From the NCBI GenBank assembly GCA_937960755.1, contig CALGOL010000582.1, positions 1 to 14,854 of the forward strand: a stretch of 14,854 bases of DNA, given 5' to 3'. How positions within the stretch are numbered: the first letter of the stretch is position 1; each line of letters starts with the position of its first letter. The notes below the pieces were generated by a model. It had not been told where the DNA came from. It did no database searches and worked only from the letters and a program-made list of their open reading frames with translations. Shown piece by piece: positions 6,165 to 13,759 of this stretch. The stretch comes from an uncultured Azospirillum sp. (lineage in GTDB: Bacteria; Pseudomonadota; Alphaproteobacteria; Azospirillales; Azospirillaceae). The position numbers and the translations under genes were made by a program.

Positions 6165-7253
6165 TCACTCCATCACTTCGGCCAGCGCCGCCACCAGCGC
6201 GCGGTTTTCCTCCTCCTGTCCCACCGAAATCCGCAAACAGTCGGACAAGCCGTAACCGGCGGTGGATTTGACCAGAATGCCGCGGCGATTCAAATGCTCG
6301 GTCACCTGCTGAATTCCAACCGACGGATCGTTGGGAACCCGCACCAGGACGAAATTGCAGACGCTGGGATAGACCCGCAAGCCAAGCTGCTCCAACTCGC
6401 AGGTCAGCCAAGGCAGCCATTGGGCGTTGTGGCGCAGGCTCCAATCCTCGTGCTCCTCGTCGCCCAGCGCCGCGACGGCGGCCAGTTGCGCCGGACCGCC
6501 CACTGAAAACGGCCCGCGGATCTGGTTGATCGCCTGGATCACCGGCGCCGGGCCGTAAGCCCAGCCGACCCGCAAGCCGGCCAGCCCGTGCATTTTCGAC
6601 AGCGTTCGCACCATCAGCACGTTGTCGCTGTTCTCCACCAAGTCGACGCCATCCGAATAATTCTGCCGCCGGCAGTAATCGGCATAGGCCGAGTCCAGCA
6701 CCAAAAGCGTTCCCGGCGGCAGGCCGGCGCGCAAGCGCACCACCGATTCGGCGGGAATGTAACTGCCGGTGGGGTTATTTGGATTGGCGAGGAAGCAAAT
6801 CTTGGTGCGCGGGCCGGCGCGATCAATCATCGCCTCGACATCGACGACCATATCCTTTTCCGCCGCGGTCACCGGCGTCGCGCCAGCGGCGCGCACCGCC
6901 TTCATGAAGCCGCGATAGCCGTATTCGTGCGACAGCACCTCGTCGTCCGGCCCGGCGAACGCCTGACAGACCAGATGAATCAGCTCGTCCGAACCGGCGC
7001 CGCAGGTTATCCGTTCGTAGTCAACGTCGTAGCGCTTGGCGATCGCCCGCCGCACCATGCCTTGGTCGGCGTCGGGATAGCGGTTTATCAGCCCGGCGGC
7101 ATGACGATAGGCGGAAATCGCCCGTGGACTCGCCCCCAGCGGATTGACCGTCATCGACAAGTCGATCCAAGCCCTGCCGTCGTCCACCGGCGGGCGCGGC
7201 GGACGATAAGTTTTGATCTGGGCGACGCCGGGGCGCGGAATGAGGATTTCCAT
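6165..7253 (-). CDS. hisC: Histidinol-phosphate aminotransferase family protein
   Basis: A 362-residue fold-type I PLP aminotransferase. HisC moves an amino group between glutamate and imidazole-acetol phosphate in histidine synthesis, and some relatives also act on aromatic amino acids. Visible features are the N-terminal SMTVNPLG (33-40), CGAGSDELI (84-92), NPNNPTG (157-163), the cofactor-binding D-S-A-Y-A-D-Y (187-193), the lysine motif TLSKMHGLAGLRVGW with Lys220 as the Schiff-base residue and Arg228, and a C-terminal arginine in CLRISVG for substrate carboxylate binding. The length is normal. The ATG at 7253 lacks a clear ribosome site. It follows the aap block by 94 bp that include a strong inverted repeat. 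Only one other his gene (hisI) is in the window, on the other strand, so its role could be histidine or aromatic/other amino-acid synthesis. The family is certain, the exact substrate less so. Confidence 0.88.
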   Translation of the reverse strand: MEILIPRPGVAQIKTYRPPRPPVDDGRAWIDLSMTVNPLGASPRAISAYRHAAGLINRYPDADQGMVRRAIAKRYDVDYERITCGAGSDELIHLVCQAFAGPDDEVLSHEYGYRGFMKAVRAAGATPVTAAEKDMVVDVEAMIDRAGPRTKICFLANPNNPTGSYIPAESVVRLRAGLPPGTLLVLDSAYADYCRRQNYSDGVDLVENSDNVLMVRTLSKMHGLAGLRVGWAYGPAPVIQAINQIRGPFSVGGPAQLAAVAALGDEEHEDWSLRHNAQWLPWLTCELEQLGLRVYPSVCNFVLVRVPNDPSVGIQQVTEHLNRRGILVKSTAGYGLSDCLRISVGQEEENRALVAALAEVME

Positions 7254-7272
7254 GGAGCAGGCTACTCATTCA

Positions 7273-7314
7273 GTTTCGTATCGCGGCCGCGAAGCGCGGT
7301 TGCGATATTGAAAC
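7273..7314. repeat. Large imperfect palindrome upstream of hisC
   Basis: A 42-bp dyad has three nested arms: GTTTC/GAAAC (7273-7277 and 7310-7314), TATCGC/GCGATA (7279-7284 and 7302-7307) and CCGCG/CGCGG (7287-7291 and 7295-7299), around an AAG loop. The two bases between the inner arms are GG opposite TT, which would pair as G-U in plus-strand RNA but as A-C mismatches in the transcript of the local genes. No T-run follows on either side. It may end or stabilise the aap transcript, or be an operator for hisC. Confidence 0.55.
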
Positions 7315-7347
7315 CGAAAGCCGGTCAAACGCCAACAAAGAAAATTG

Positions 7348-7590
7348 TCAGTCGGGCTGACCACGCGCGGCGCGGATCAAGCGCTTGACGACCAGCAACA
7401 ACAGCCCCGCCGCCGCCAACACGCCGCCGAGAAACGACAGCATCAAACCCACGGCGAAAGCCGGCGGCATTTCCGCCACCAACCCGCCCTGTTCATCGTA
7501 AACTTCCGGCGCAAAGAAAAACGCCAGGATGGCGAGCGACAGCCCTATCAGGATCAGCGCCGCGCATGACCCGAAATAAAGCCGGCGCAT
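7348..7590 (-). CDS. Small two-helix membrane protein, unknown function
   Basis: An 80-residue protein with two hydrophobic helices at about residues 8-28 and 45-68. They are joined by a short acidic loop (APEVYDEQGGLVAEMPPA), and the C-terminus is basic (KRLIRAARGQ), which favours both ends in the cytoplasm. I do not recognise the family with confidence. The layout of two helices around a D-E-x-G-G-L-x-x-E loop loosely recalls small DUF3955-type membrane proteins, but this is only a resemblance. It starts 12 bp after the aapP stop, so it is probably transcribed with aapJQMP, though nothing shows that it is part of the transporter. The tight spacing, clean helices and start at the beginning of a hydrophobic segment support a real gene. 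Confidence 0.7.
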   Translation of the reverse strand: MRRLYFGSCAALILIGLSLAILAFFFAPEVYDEQGGLVAEMPPAFAVGLMLSFLGGVLAAAGLLLLVVKRLIRAARGQPD

Positions 7591-7602
7591 CGCCGCCGCC
7601 GA

Positions 7603-8415
7603 TTAATGGCTGAGGATCTGGCTGAGGAACAGCCGCGTGCGCTCCGACTGCGGGTTGGTGAAGAATTCTTGCGGCGTGTTCTGTTCGACGATCTCGCCGC
7701 GGTCCATGAAGATCACCCGATCCGCCACCGACTTGGCGAAGCCCATTTCGTGCGTCACCACCAGCATGGTCATGCCGCTGTCGGCCAGCCCGATCATCAC
7801 GTCCAGCACTTCCTTGACCATTTCCGGGTCAAGCGCCGACGTCGGCTCGTCAAACAGCATGATCTTCGGGTTCATGCACAACGACCGGGCGATGGCGACG
7901 CGCTGTTGCTGGCCGCCCGACAATTGTCCGGGGTATTTCTTCGCCTGATTGGCGATCTGCACCCGTTCCAAGAACTTCATCGCCGTCGCTTCGGCTTCGG
8001 CCTTCGGCTGGCGGCGCACCCAAATCGGAGCCAGCGTGCAGTTTTCCAGCACCGTCAGATGCGGGAACAGGTTGAAGTGCTGGAACACCATGCCGACGTC
8101 GCGGCGCACCAGTTCGATGTTTTTCAGATTGCCGGTAAGCTCGATGCCGTCGACGACGATGTGGCCCTTCTGGTGCTCCTCCAGCCGGTTGATGCAGCGG
8201 ATCAGCGTCGACTTGCCCGATCCCGACGGACCGCAAATGACGATGCGTTCGCCGCGCGCCACGTTGAGATCAATGTTCCGCAAGACGTGGAACTCGCCGT
8301 ACCATTTATTGACGCCGATGCAACGGATGATCTCATTGCCTTCGGGCAGGCGCCGGGCGGCGGTTTGCATGCTGGCGTCTCCGTGCTGACTTTGTTGTTG
8401 CGTCATGTTTTCCAT
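7603..8415 (-). CDS. aapP: General L-amino-acid ABC transporter, ATP-binding protein
   Basis: A 270-residue ATPase of the polar amino-acid uptake family that powers the AapJQMP importer on the cytoplasmic side. Walker A is GPSGSGKS (62-69), Gln112 is in VFQHFNLFPHLT, the signature is LSGGQ (165-169), Walker B is IMLFDEP (185-191) followed by TSALDPE, and the switch His is 222. The phrase NKWYGEFHVL and the CINRLEEHQKG segment are typical of AapP/GlnQ-type ATPases. There is no extra C-terminal domain, which separates it from the longer ATPase at 4937. The first ATG (8415) gives a 20-30 residue polar leader; ATGs at residue 4 or 16 are possible. It follows aapM by 10 bp as the last transporter gene of the operon. 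Confidence 0.95.
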   Translation of the reverse strand: MENMTQQQSQHGDASMQTAARRLPEGNEIIRCIGVNKWYGEFHVLRNIDLNVARGERIVICGPSGSGKSTLIRCINRLEEHQKGHIVVDGIELTGNLKNIELVRRDVGMVFQHFNLFPHLTVLENCTLAPIWVRRQPKAEAEATAMKFLERVQIANQAKKYPGQLSGGQQQRVAIARSLCMNPKIMLFDEPTSALDPEMVKEVLDVMIGLADSGMTMLVVTHEMGFAKSVADRVIFMDRGEIVEQNTPQEFFTNPQSERTRLFLSQILSH

Positions 8416-8425
8416 CCGGCGGGCG

Positions 8426-9532
8426 TTAGCGAGCGTGGCCGCGGTGCAGGCTGCGCTCCAGCCATTGGCTGTATTTTGACATCGAGTAGCAGAAAAACCA
8501 GTAGATCAGGCCGATAAACAGATAGGCCTCCAGAAAGAAACCGCGCCAATTAGGATCGGTCAGCGCCGCTTTTGCGGTGCCAAGCAAGTCGAACAGACCG
8601 ATGATGATGACCAGCGAGGTGTCTTTAAAGAAGGCGATAAAGGTGTTGACCAACGGCGGAATGGAGATGGTCAAGGCTTGGGGCAAGATGATCTTGCCCA
8701 TCTTTTGCCAATAGGACAGGCCGAGCGCGTCCGCCGCCTCGTACTGGCCCTTGGGGATGGCCTGCAAGCCGCCGCGGATCGCTTCCGCCTGATAGGCCGC
8801 AGCGAACAGAATGAACGCCACTTGGGCGCGCAGCAGCTTATCCACCGTAAAGCCTTCCGGCAAAAACAGCGGGAACATCACCGACGACATAAACAGCAGG
8901 CTGACCAGCGGAACGCCGCGGATCAACTCGATGTAGCCGACGCAAATCGCTTTGATGGCCGGCATGTTGGAGCGCCGGCCCAAGGCCAACAGCACCGACA
9001 ACGGAAACGCCACCGCCAGCCCCACCACCGACAGCATGATGGTCAACGGCAGACCGCCCCACAGCGCGTTTTCAACGCGGGAGAGGCCGAACACCCCGCC
9101 CCACATCAAAACGCCGACCGCAAGCAACCCGACGATCCACACCCCGGCGAACCACGGCCGCCAAAAGCGCCGGCTGCAACTGGCCGCCAGCAGCCCGACG
9201 AAAATCAGGACTGTGGTCAGCGGGCGCCAATGCTCGTCGTAAGGAAAAGTGCCGTAGAGGATGAAGCGAAATTTTTCGCCGACGAACGCCCAGCATGCGC
9301 CGCTGCGGTCGGCGATGCACACCCGCGACGACGTATCGAAACCGTAGGCGTTGATGAACAGCCAGCCGACCAAGGGCGGGATGGTCTTAAACAATAGCCA
9401 CACGATCAACACGGTCAACAGCGCGTTGGACCAGGAACTGAAAAGGTTCTCGCGCATCCAGCCGATAAAGCCGACGGAAGCGACGGGGGGTTTTTCGGCC
9501 GGAGCCGGAATATGAGAAGCGGCGGCGGTCAT
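8426..9532 (-). CDS. aapM: General L-amino-acid ABC transporter, permease AapM
   Basis: A 368-residue inner-membrane permease of the His/Glu/Gln/Arg/opine group, pairing with AapQ to form the channel. It has the large insert that marks AapM: a periplasmic segment between the first helices with CIADRSGACWAFVGEKFRF (72-90) and GTFPYDEHWRP (94-104). The permease core follows, with helices from about 160 to 350 and the ATPase-coupling EAA loop at about 265-284 (EAADALGLSYWQKMGKIILP). The FFKDTSLV segment after it (301-308) is also conserved. The ATG at 9532 is 22 bp after the aapQ stop. GGAGG lies about 14 bases upstream, rather far for a ribosome site. Order and motifs leave little doubt. Confidence 0.95.
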   Translation of the reverse strand: MTAAASHIPAPAEKPPVASVGFIGWMRENLFSSWSNALLTVLIVWLLFKTIPPLVGWLFINAYGFDTSSRVCIADRSGACWAFVGEKFRFILYGTFPYDEHWRPLTTVLIFVGLLAASCSRRFWRPWFAGVWIVGLLAVGVLMWGGVFGLSRVENALWGGLPLTIMLSVVGLAVAFPLSVLLALGRRSNMPAIKAICVGYIELIRGVPLVSLLFMSSVMFPLFLPEGFTVDKLLRAQVAFILFAAAYQAEAIRGGLQAIPKGQYEAADALGLSYWQKMGKIILPQALTISIPPLVNTFIAFFKDTSLVIIIGLFDLLGTAKAALTDPNWRGFFLEAYLFIGLIYWFFCYSMSKYSQWLERSLHRGHAR

Positions 9533-9554
9533 GGTTGTTCTCTGGCCTCCGTCA

Positions 9555-10715
9555 TCACCGCTCCACCAGAGCGATTTTTTTGTTGTACCAGTTCATGAAC
9601 AGCGAAATCGCCAAACTAATCGACAGGTAGACGCCCATGATGATGGCGACGCCTTCGATGGCCTGGCCGGTCTGGTTAATCACCGTATTGGCGATGGAGA
9701 CCAGATCGGGATAGCCGATGGCGAGCGCCAGCGAGGTGTTTTTGGTCAGGTTCAGATACTGGCTGGTGACCGGCGGAATAATCACCCGCAACGCTTGCGG
9801 CAGCACCACCAGCCGCAGGGCTTGGGCGTTGTTTAAGCCCAGCGCGCGCGACGCCTCGGTCTGGCCCCAGTTGACCGCCAAAATGCCGCTGCGCACCACT
9901 TCGGCGATAAAGGCCGAGGTGTAAACCGTTAAACCGACAAGGATGGCGAAGAATTCCGGGCTGAGGTTGACGCCGCCGACAAAATTGAAGCCGCGCAGCT
10001 CCGGCACGCTCATCGCCGTTGGCGCGCCATACGCCAGCCAGACGACAAACGGCACGCCGGCCAGCAAGCCGGCCCCGGCGGCGAACAGCGGAAACGGCTG
10101 CCCGGTGCGGGCTTGACGCGCCGCCGCCCAGCGTTTGACGCCCCACAGCGCGAAGCAGGCGGCGATAAACGCGACGCCCATCGCCTTCCAAGCCGGATCC
10201 GCCAGCGGAACCGGCATCCACAGCCCGCGTTGCGTGAGGAAGACGCCGGGCAACGGCTCCAGCGCCTGACGCACCGCCGGCATGCCTTCGGTAATCAGCG
10301 CGTACCAGAAAAACAACTGCAGCAGGGGCGGTATGTTGCGCACCACCTCGACATACGCCGACGCCAGTCTAGCGACGAGAAAGTTTTTCGACAGTCGGGC
10401 GATGCCGACGACGACGCCAAGCACGGTCGCGAGCGCGATGCCGATGGCGGAAACTTTCAACGTATTGAGCAGCCCAACCAGCAAGGCCCGACCGTAGGAA
10501 TCGGCGGGCGAATAGTCGATCAGCGTTTCGCCGATGGCGAACGAGGCTTCCCGCTCCAGGAAGCTGTAGCCGGTGGCGATGGACCGGCTTTCCAGATTGG
10601 TCAGCGTGTTGTGGATCAGATACCAGCCGACGGCGACGACGCCGCCGATCACCAGCGCCTGATAAAACAAGCCGCGCGTGACGGGATCGTTGAGGCTGAG
10701 CCTAGTCTGAGCCAA
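9555..10715 (-). CDS. aapQ: General L-amino-acid ABC transporter, permease AapQ
   Basis: A 386-residue inner-membrane permease, partner of AapM. Helices begin at about residue 17. An N-terminal region with SRSIATGYSFLEREASFAIG (43-62) is typical of AapQ, a long insert of about 150 residues (155-250) carries two further helices, and the coupling EAA loop is at about 287-306 (EASRALGLNNAQALRLVVLP), followed by TKNTSLA. The start is a TTG at 10715. It is well supported because AAAAGGAG stands 6 bases upstream and no ATG occurs near the N-terminus. It lies 112 bp after aapJ, a gap with two hairpins, so its level is probably set separately from the binding protein. Confidence 0.94.
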   Translation of the reverse strand: MAQTRLSLNDPVTRGLFYQALVIGGVVAVGWYLIHNTLTNLESRSIATGYSFLEREASFAIGETLIDYSPADSYGRALLVGLLNTLKVSAIGIALATVLGVVVGIARLSKNFLVARLASAYVEVVRNIPPLLQLFFWYALITEGMPAVRQALEPLPGVFLTQRGLWMPVPLADPAWKAMGVAFIAACFALWGVKRWAAARQARTGQPFPLFAAGAGLLAGVPFVVWLAYGAPTAMSVPELRGFNFVGGVNLSPEFFAILVGLTVYTSAFIAEVVRSGILAVNWGQTEASRALGLNNAQALRLVVLPQALRVIIPPVTSQYLNLTKNTSLALAIGYPDLVSIANTVINQTGQAIEGVAIIMGVYLSISLAISLFMNWYNKKIALVER

Positions 10716-10721
10716 GGCGCG

Positions 10722-10729
10722 CTCCTTTT
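10722..10729 (-). promoter_or_regulatory. Strong Shine-Dalgarno site for aapQ, fixing a TTG start
   Basis: The minus strand reads AAAAGGAG, then six bases, then the TTG at 10715. This near-perfect complement of the 16S rRNA tail at optimal spacing supports the unusual start codon. Confidence 0.75.
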
Positions 10730-10743
10730 GCTGGCGAGGAAAG

Positions 10744-10755
10744 CCCCCGAGGGGG
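10744..10755 (-). other. Second aapJ-aapQ intercistronic hairpin
   Basis: CCCCC and GGGGG arms (10744-10748 and 10751-10755) can form a 4-bp G/C stem with a 4-base loop. On the transcript strand it is followed by CTTTCC, which is only faintly terminator-like. It lies 7 bp downstream, on the transcript, of the larger hairpin. Confidence 0.4.
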
Positions 10756-10761
10756 TGGGAG

Positions 10762-10804
10762 CTTGGCGCGCCGCGACCGGAGTGAGCCGCCCCGGCGCGC
10801 CAAG
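10762..10804 (-). terminator. Strong hairpin between aapJ and aapQ (attenuator or mRNA stabiliser)
   Basis: A perfect 11-bp inverted repeat (CTTGGCGCGCC at 10762-10772 and GGCGCGCCAAG at 10794-10804) encloses 21 bases, with a smaller CGG/CCG pair inside. It begins 24 bp after the aapJ stop on the transcript strand and is not followed by a T-run. In binding-protein transporter operons, a stem at this position commonly keeps the binding-protein message abundant and lowers the permease message. The structure is seen; the role is inference from such operons. Confidence 0.6.
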
Positions 10805-10827
10805 TCCTTCAAGCCGTCAAAAAGCCT

Positions 10828-11850
10828 TTAACGCACCGGCGGAGCGTACTGCAGGCCGCCCTTGGTCCACAGCGCGTTCAAGCCGCGGTCCAGCTTCAAA
10901 GCGGTGGTCGGGCCGACGTTGCGGTCGAAGATTTCGCCGTAATTGCCGACCTGCTTGACGATGTTGTAGGCCCATTTTTCATCCAGGCCCAACGCCTTGC
11001 CCATGCCCGGCGTGACGCCGAGGAAGCGCTGGATTTCCGGATTCTTCGACTGCAAATGCTCGTCGATGTTCTTGGAGGTGATGCCGTTCTCCTCCGCGGT
11101 GATGGTGGCGTAGACCGCCCACTTCACCACGTCGAACCATTGATCGTCGCCATGGCGCACCGCCGGAGCCAACGGCTCCTTCGAGATGATTTCCGGCAGC
11201 AGCACGTGGTCGGTGGGGTTGGAGGCGACCGCCGCGCGGATGCCCGCCAATTGCGAAGCGTCGGAGGTGTAGACGTCGCAGCGGCCGGCGAAGTAGGCGG
11301 CGCTGACTTCGTCCAGCGCTTCAATGACCACCGGCTTGAACGTCATGTTGTTGGCGCGGAAATAGTCGGCCAAGTTCAGTTCGGTGGTGGTGCCCGACTG
11401 CACGCAGACGGTGGCGCCGTTCAGCTCCTTGGCGCTCTTCACGCCGAGCTTCTTCGGGGCCATGAAGCCTTGGCCGTCGTAATAGGTGGTGGGGGCGAAG
11501 TTCAGACCCAGCGCGGTGTCGCGGGTGAGCGACCAAGTGGTGTTGCGCGACAGGATATCGACTTCGCCCGATTGGATGGCGGGGAAGCGCTGCTGCGCAG
11601 ACAGGGGCGTGTACTTGACCTTGGTCGCGTCGCCGAACACCGCAGCCGCGACGGCGCGGCAAAAATCGACGTCCAGCCCGCTCCACGCGCCAGCGCTGTC
11701 GGGGTTGGAGAAGCCGGCGAGTCCGGCGTTAACGCCGCACTGAACGAAACCCTTGGCCTTGACGGCGTCGAAGGTCGGACCGGCCTGGGCAGTGGAAATC
11801 GCGAAGGTCGCCGCCGCCGCCGCGGTCGCCGCGAGAATCGTCTTTTTCAT
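10828..11850 (-). CDS. aapJ: General L-amino-acid ABC transporter, periplasmic binding protein
   Basis: A 340-residue periplasmic solute-binding protein of the AapJ group, which captures a wide range of L-amino acids and delivers them to AapQM. A clear Sec signal peptide (MKKTILAATAAAAATFAIS, cleavage after TAQA at residue 23) precedes the mature domain. Family marks include VQCGVNAGLAGFSNPDSAGAW, GLDVDFCRAVAAA, the DILSRNTTWSLTRD segment and the terminal GLNALWTKGGLQYAPPVR. The ATG at 11850 is chosen over an upstream TTG at 11883. It begins the signal peptide directly and has GGAG 8 bases upstream; the TTG would put polar residues in front of the signal. It is the first gene of the operon and diverges from metC. 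Confidence 0.96.
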   Translation of the reverse strand: MKKTILAATAAAAATFAISTAQAGPTFDAVKAKGFVQCGVNAGLAGFSNPDSAGAWSGLDVDFCRAVAAAVFGDATKVKYTPLSAQQRFPAIQSGEVDILSRNTTWSLTRDTALGLNFAPTTYYDGQGFMAPKKLGVKSAKELNGATVCVQSGTTTELNLADYFRANNMTFKPVVIEALDEVSAAYFAGRCDVYTSDASQLAGIRAAVASNPTDHVLLPEIISKEPLAPAVRHGDDQWFDVVKWAVYATITAEENGITSKNIDEHLQSKNPEIQRFLGVTPGMGKALGLDEKWAYNIVKQVGNYGEIFDRNVGPTTALKLDRGLNALWTKGGLQYAPPVR

Positions 11851-12072
11851 GTCGTATGCTCCACCCTGTTTTTCGTTCGACAAATTCAGCGTCCAGTTCA
11901 GACGCCAGATTAATTATTTCTCATAAGCGCTTAGCGCGCCGAGGAAAGCGCCGCCGCGCCTATCGCCATTGTTCCCCGCCGGCTTGGCGAGGACAAGCGA
12001 TAAATGCGGTGGAAGCCGCGCGCTCTGAATGCGAAGATGTAACGATTTCCGCGTTCAGCAAGTGACATCGCA
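11851..12072. promoter_or_regulatory. Divergent promoter region between aapJ and metC
   Basis: These 222 bp must hold the promoters of the aap operon (minus) and of metC-hisI (plus). The part nearest aapJ has an AT-rich patch (11908-11921, ATTAATTATTTC) that could contain its -10 region, but I could not fit a convincing -35. Two small dyads are present: GCGTC/GACGC with a 7-bp spacer (11889-11905), in the likely aapJ leader, and AAGCGCTT (11925-11932). The ribosome site of aapJ (GGAG, 11859-11862) is good; that of metC is weak (AAGTGA). I found no riboswitch of the SAM-II type and no clear sigma-54 site. Confidence 0.4.
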
Positions 12073-13251
12073 ATGAAAAACCTTCGAGCCGATACGGTCC
12101 TCGTCCATGCCGGGCGCCGGCCCTTCGATAACCACGGCATCGTCAATCCGCCGGTCTATCATTGCTCGACGGTGTTGTTCCCCACCCTCGACGCGCTGGA
12201 GGAGCGCGACCGCCATCCGTTCGAAGGGGTGAATTACGGCCGCATCGGCACGCCGACCTCCTTCGCCTTTGAGGACGCCGTCGCCGAGCTGGAGGGCGGC
12301 TATCGCGCCGTCAACGCGCCGTCGGGTCTGGCCGCCATCACCACCGCGCTGACCGCCTTCACCAGCAAGGGCGACCATATCCTTGTCGCCGACTCGGTTT
12401 ACGGCCCGACCCGGCGGTTTTGCAATGAAACATTGTCAAACTACGGCGTCGTTGTGGAATACTTCGACCCGCGCCTGTCCGCCGCCGACCTCGCCAAGCT
12501 GATGCGGTCGCAAACCCGCGTCGTCTTCCTCGAATCGCCGGGCTCGCTGACCTTTGAAGTGCAAGACGTCCCCGCTCTCGCCAAAGTCGCGCACGACGGC
12601 GGCGCGGTGGTGCTGATGGACAACACCTGGGGCACGCCGATCGGTTTTCGCGCCTTCGACCACGGCGTCGACGTGTCGATCCACGCCGCCACCAAGTATA
12701 TCGTCGGTCACGCCGACGCCATGCTGGGGGTGATGGTCTGCACCAAGGAAACCTTCCTGCCGATCAAAAAGACCGCGGTGCGGCTGGGGACCGCCGCCGG
12801 CCCCGACGATCTTTATCTTGGGCTGCGCGGCCTGCGCACCTTGTCGGCCCGACTGCGCATCCATCAGGAAAACGGGCTGGCGCTGGCGGATTACCTCGCC
12901 CGCCGGCATGAGGTGACGCGGGTGCTGCATCCGGGGCGCCCCGGCGACCCCGGCCACGACATTTGGAAGCGCGATTTCCATTACGCTTGCGGGCTGTTCG
13001 CCGTGACGATCCGCGACGTTCCCCGCCCCGCCCTCACCGCCATGCTCGACCATTTGGAATTGTTCGGCATGGGCTATTCCTGGGGCGGGTTTGAGAGCCT
13101 GATCCTGCCGGTCAAGCCGGCGGCGGTGCGCTCCGCCACCCGCTGGGAGGAGCCGGGAATTCTGCTGCGCCTGCACGCTGGGCTGGAAAACATCGACGAC
13201 CTGATCCGCGACCTGGACGCCGGCTTTGACCGTATGACCAAGGCGCTGTGA
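12073..13251 (+). CDS. metC: Cystathionine beta-lyase
   Basis: A 392-residue PLP enzyme of the Cys/Met metabolism family. It splits cystathionine into homocysteine, pyruvate and ammonia in methionine synthesis. Visible residues are the cofactor/substrate segment YGRIGTPT (55-62, with Tyr55 and Arg57), SGLAAI (84-89), Tyr110 in DSVYGPTRRF, Asp183 in LMDNTWGTP and Schiff-base Lys208 in HAATKYIVGH. The C-terminal YSWGGFESLILP motif is typical of the beta-lyase branch rather than gamma-synthases. The start has only a weak ribosome site, but the N-terminus matches the family. It diverges from aapJ and is 10 bp upstream of hisI, so the two are probably one transcript. A related lyase activity on cystine or other thiol amino acids cannot be excluded. 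Confidence 0.94.
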   Translation: MKNLRADTVLVHAGRRPFDNHGIVNPPVYHCSTVLFPTLDALEERDRHPFEGVNYGRIGTPTSFAFEDAVAELEGGYRAVNAPSGLAAITTALTAFTSKGDHILVADSVYGPTRRFCNETLSNYGVVVEYFDPRLSAADLAKLMRSQTRVVFLESPGSLTFEVQDVPALAKVAHDGGAVVLMDNTWGTPIGFRAFDHGVDVSIHAATKYIVGHADAMLGVMVCTKETFLPIKKTAVRLGTAAGPDDLYLGLRGLRTLSARLRIHQENGLALADYLARRHEVTRVLHPGRPGDPGHDIWKRDFHYACGLFAVTIRDVPRPALTAMLDHLELFGMGYSWGGFESLILPVKPAAVRSATRWEEPGILLRLHAGLENIDDLIRDLDAGFDRMTKAL

Positions 13252-13261
13252 GAGATAAAAA

Positions 13262-13669
13262 ATGACTGAAAACACCCAAAATTACGACGCCGTGCTGGCG
13301 CAACTAAAATTTGACGACGCCGGCCTCATTCCCGCCATCGCCCAAGACGCCGACGGCGGCGAGGTGCTGATGATGGCGTGGATGAACCGCGACGCGGTGC
13401 AGGAGACCCTGACGACGCGCCGGGTCTGCTATTGGTCTCGGTCACGCAAAAGCCTTTGGCGCAAGGGCGAAACCTCCGGCCAGGCGCAAAGTCTGGTGGA
13501 TTTCCGCTTCGACTGCGACGGCGATTGTCTGCTTTTGCTGGTGCGTCAGGAGGGCGTCGCCTGTCACACCGGCCGGCGTTCCTGTTTCTTTATGGCGGAA
13601 CGCGACGGCGCCGCAATCGCCATCGCCCCGGTGCTGATCCCGGAAGAAGAACTCTACGGCAAAAAGTAA
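13262..13669 (+). CDS. hisI: Phosphoribosyl-AMP cyclohydrolase
   Basis: A 135-residue monofunctional HisI, which opens the adenine ring of phosphoribosyl-AMP in the third step of histidine synthesis. The family core is complete: GEVLMMAWMN (33-42), YWSRSRKSLWRKGETSG (57-73), the metal-binding FDCDGDC (83-89) with Asp84, Asp86 and Asp88 for magnesium and Cys85 for zinc, and the CHTGRRSCF segment (101-109) with zinc ligands Cys101 and Cys108. There is no HisE domain, so the preceding pyrophosphohydrolase step is encoded elsewhere, as is usual in Alphaproteobacteria. It is 10 bp after metC with a weak purine-rich ribosome site. Two hairpins follow it. Confidence 0.96.
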   Translation: MTENTQNYDAVLAQLKFDDAGLIPAIAQDADGGEVLMMAWMNRDAVQETLTTRRVCYWSRSRKSLWRKGETSGQAQSLVDFRFDCDGDCLLLLVRQEGVACHTGRRSCFFMAERDGAAIAIAPVLIPEEELYGKK

Positions 13670-13692
13670 TCATGGGACGCTTAACGCCGCCC

Positions 13693-13726
13693 CGCCGAAT
13701 GACTGACCCTTGGGGGCAGTCCGGCG
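13693..13726 (+). terminator. First hairpin downstream of hisI
   Basis: Nested arms CGCCG/CGGCG (13693-13697 and 13722-13726), GACTG/CAGTC (13701-13705 and 13717-13721) and CCC/GGG around a 3-base loop form a stem of 13 pairs with one 3-base bulge and one mismatch. It starts 24 bases after the hisI stop, where a 3' transcript end is expected. There is no T-run, so it is more likely a 3' stabilising or Rho-assisted end than a classic intrinsic terminator. Confidence 0.45.
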
Positions 13727-13759
13727 AAGGCGGTGACGCTCAATCGCCGTGCGGGCTTC

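Noticed and set aside
11851..11883. Upstream TTG start for aapJ (11 extra residues)
   Set aside because: It would put polar residues before a standard signal peptide, and the ATG at 11850 has a proper Shine-Dalgarno sequence.
11851..12072. SAM-II type riboswitch before metC or a sigma-54 site before aapJ
   Set aside because: Neither the SAM-II conserved core nor a GG-N10-GC promoter spacing could be found on the relevant strand.
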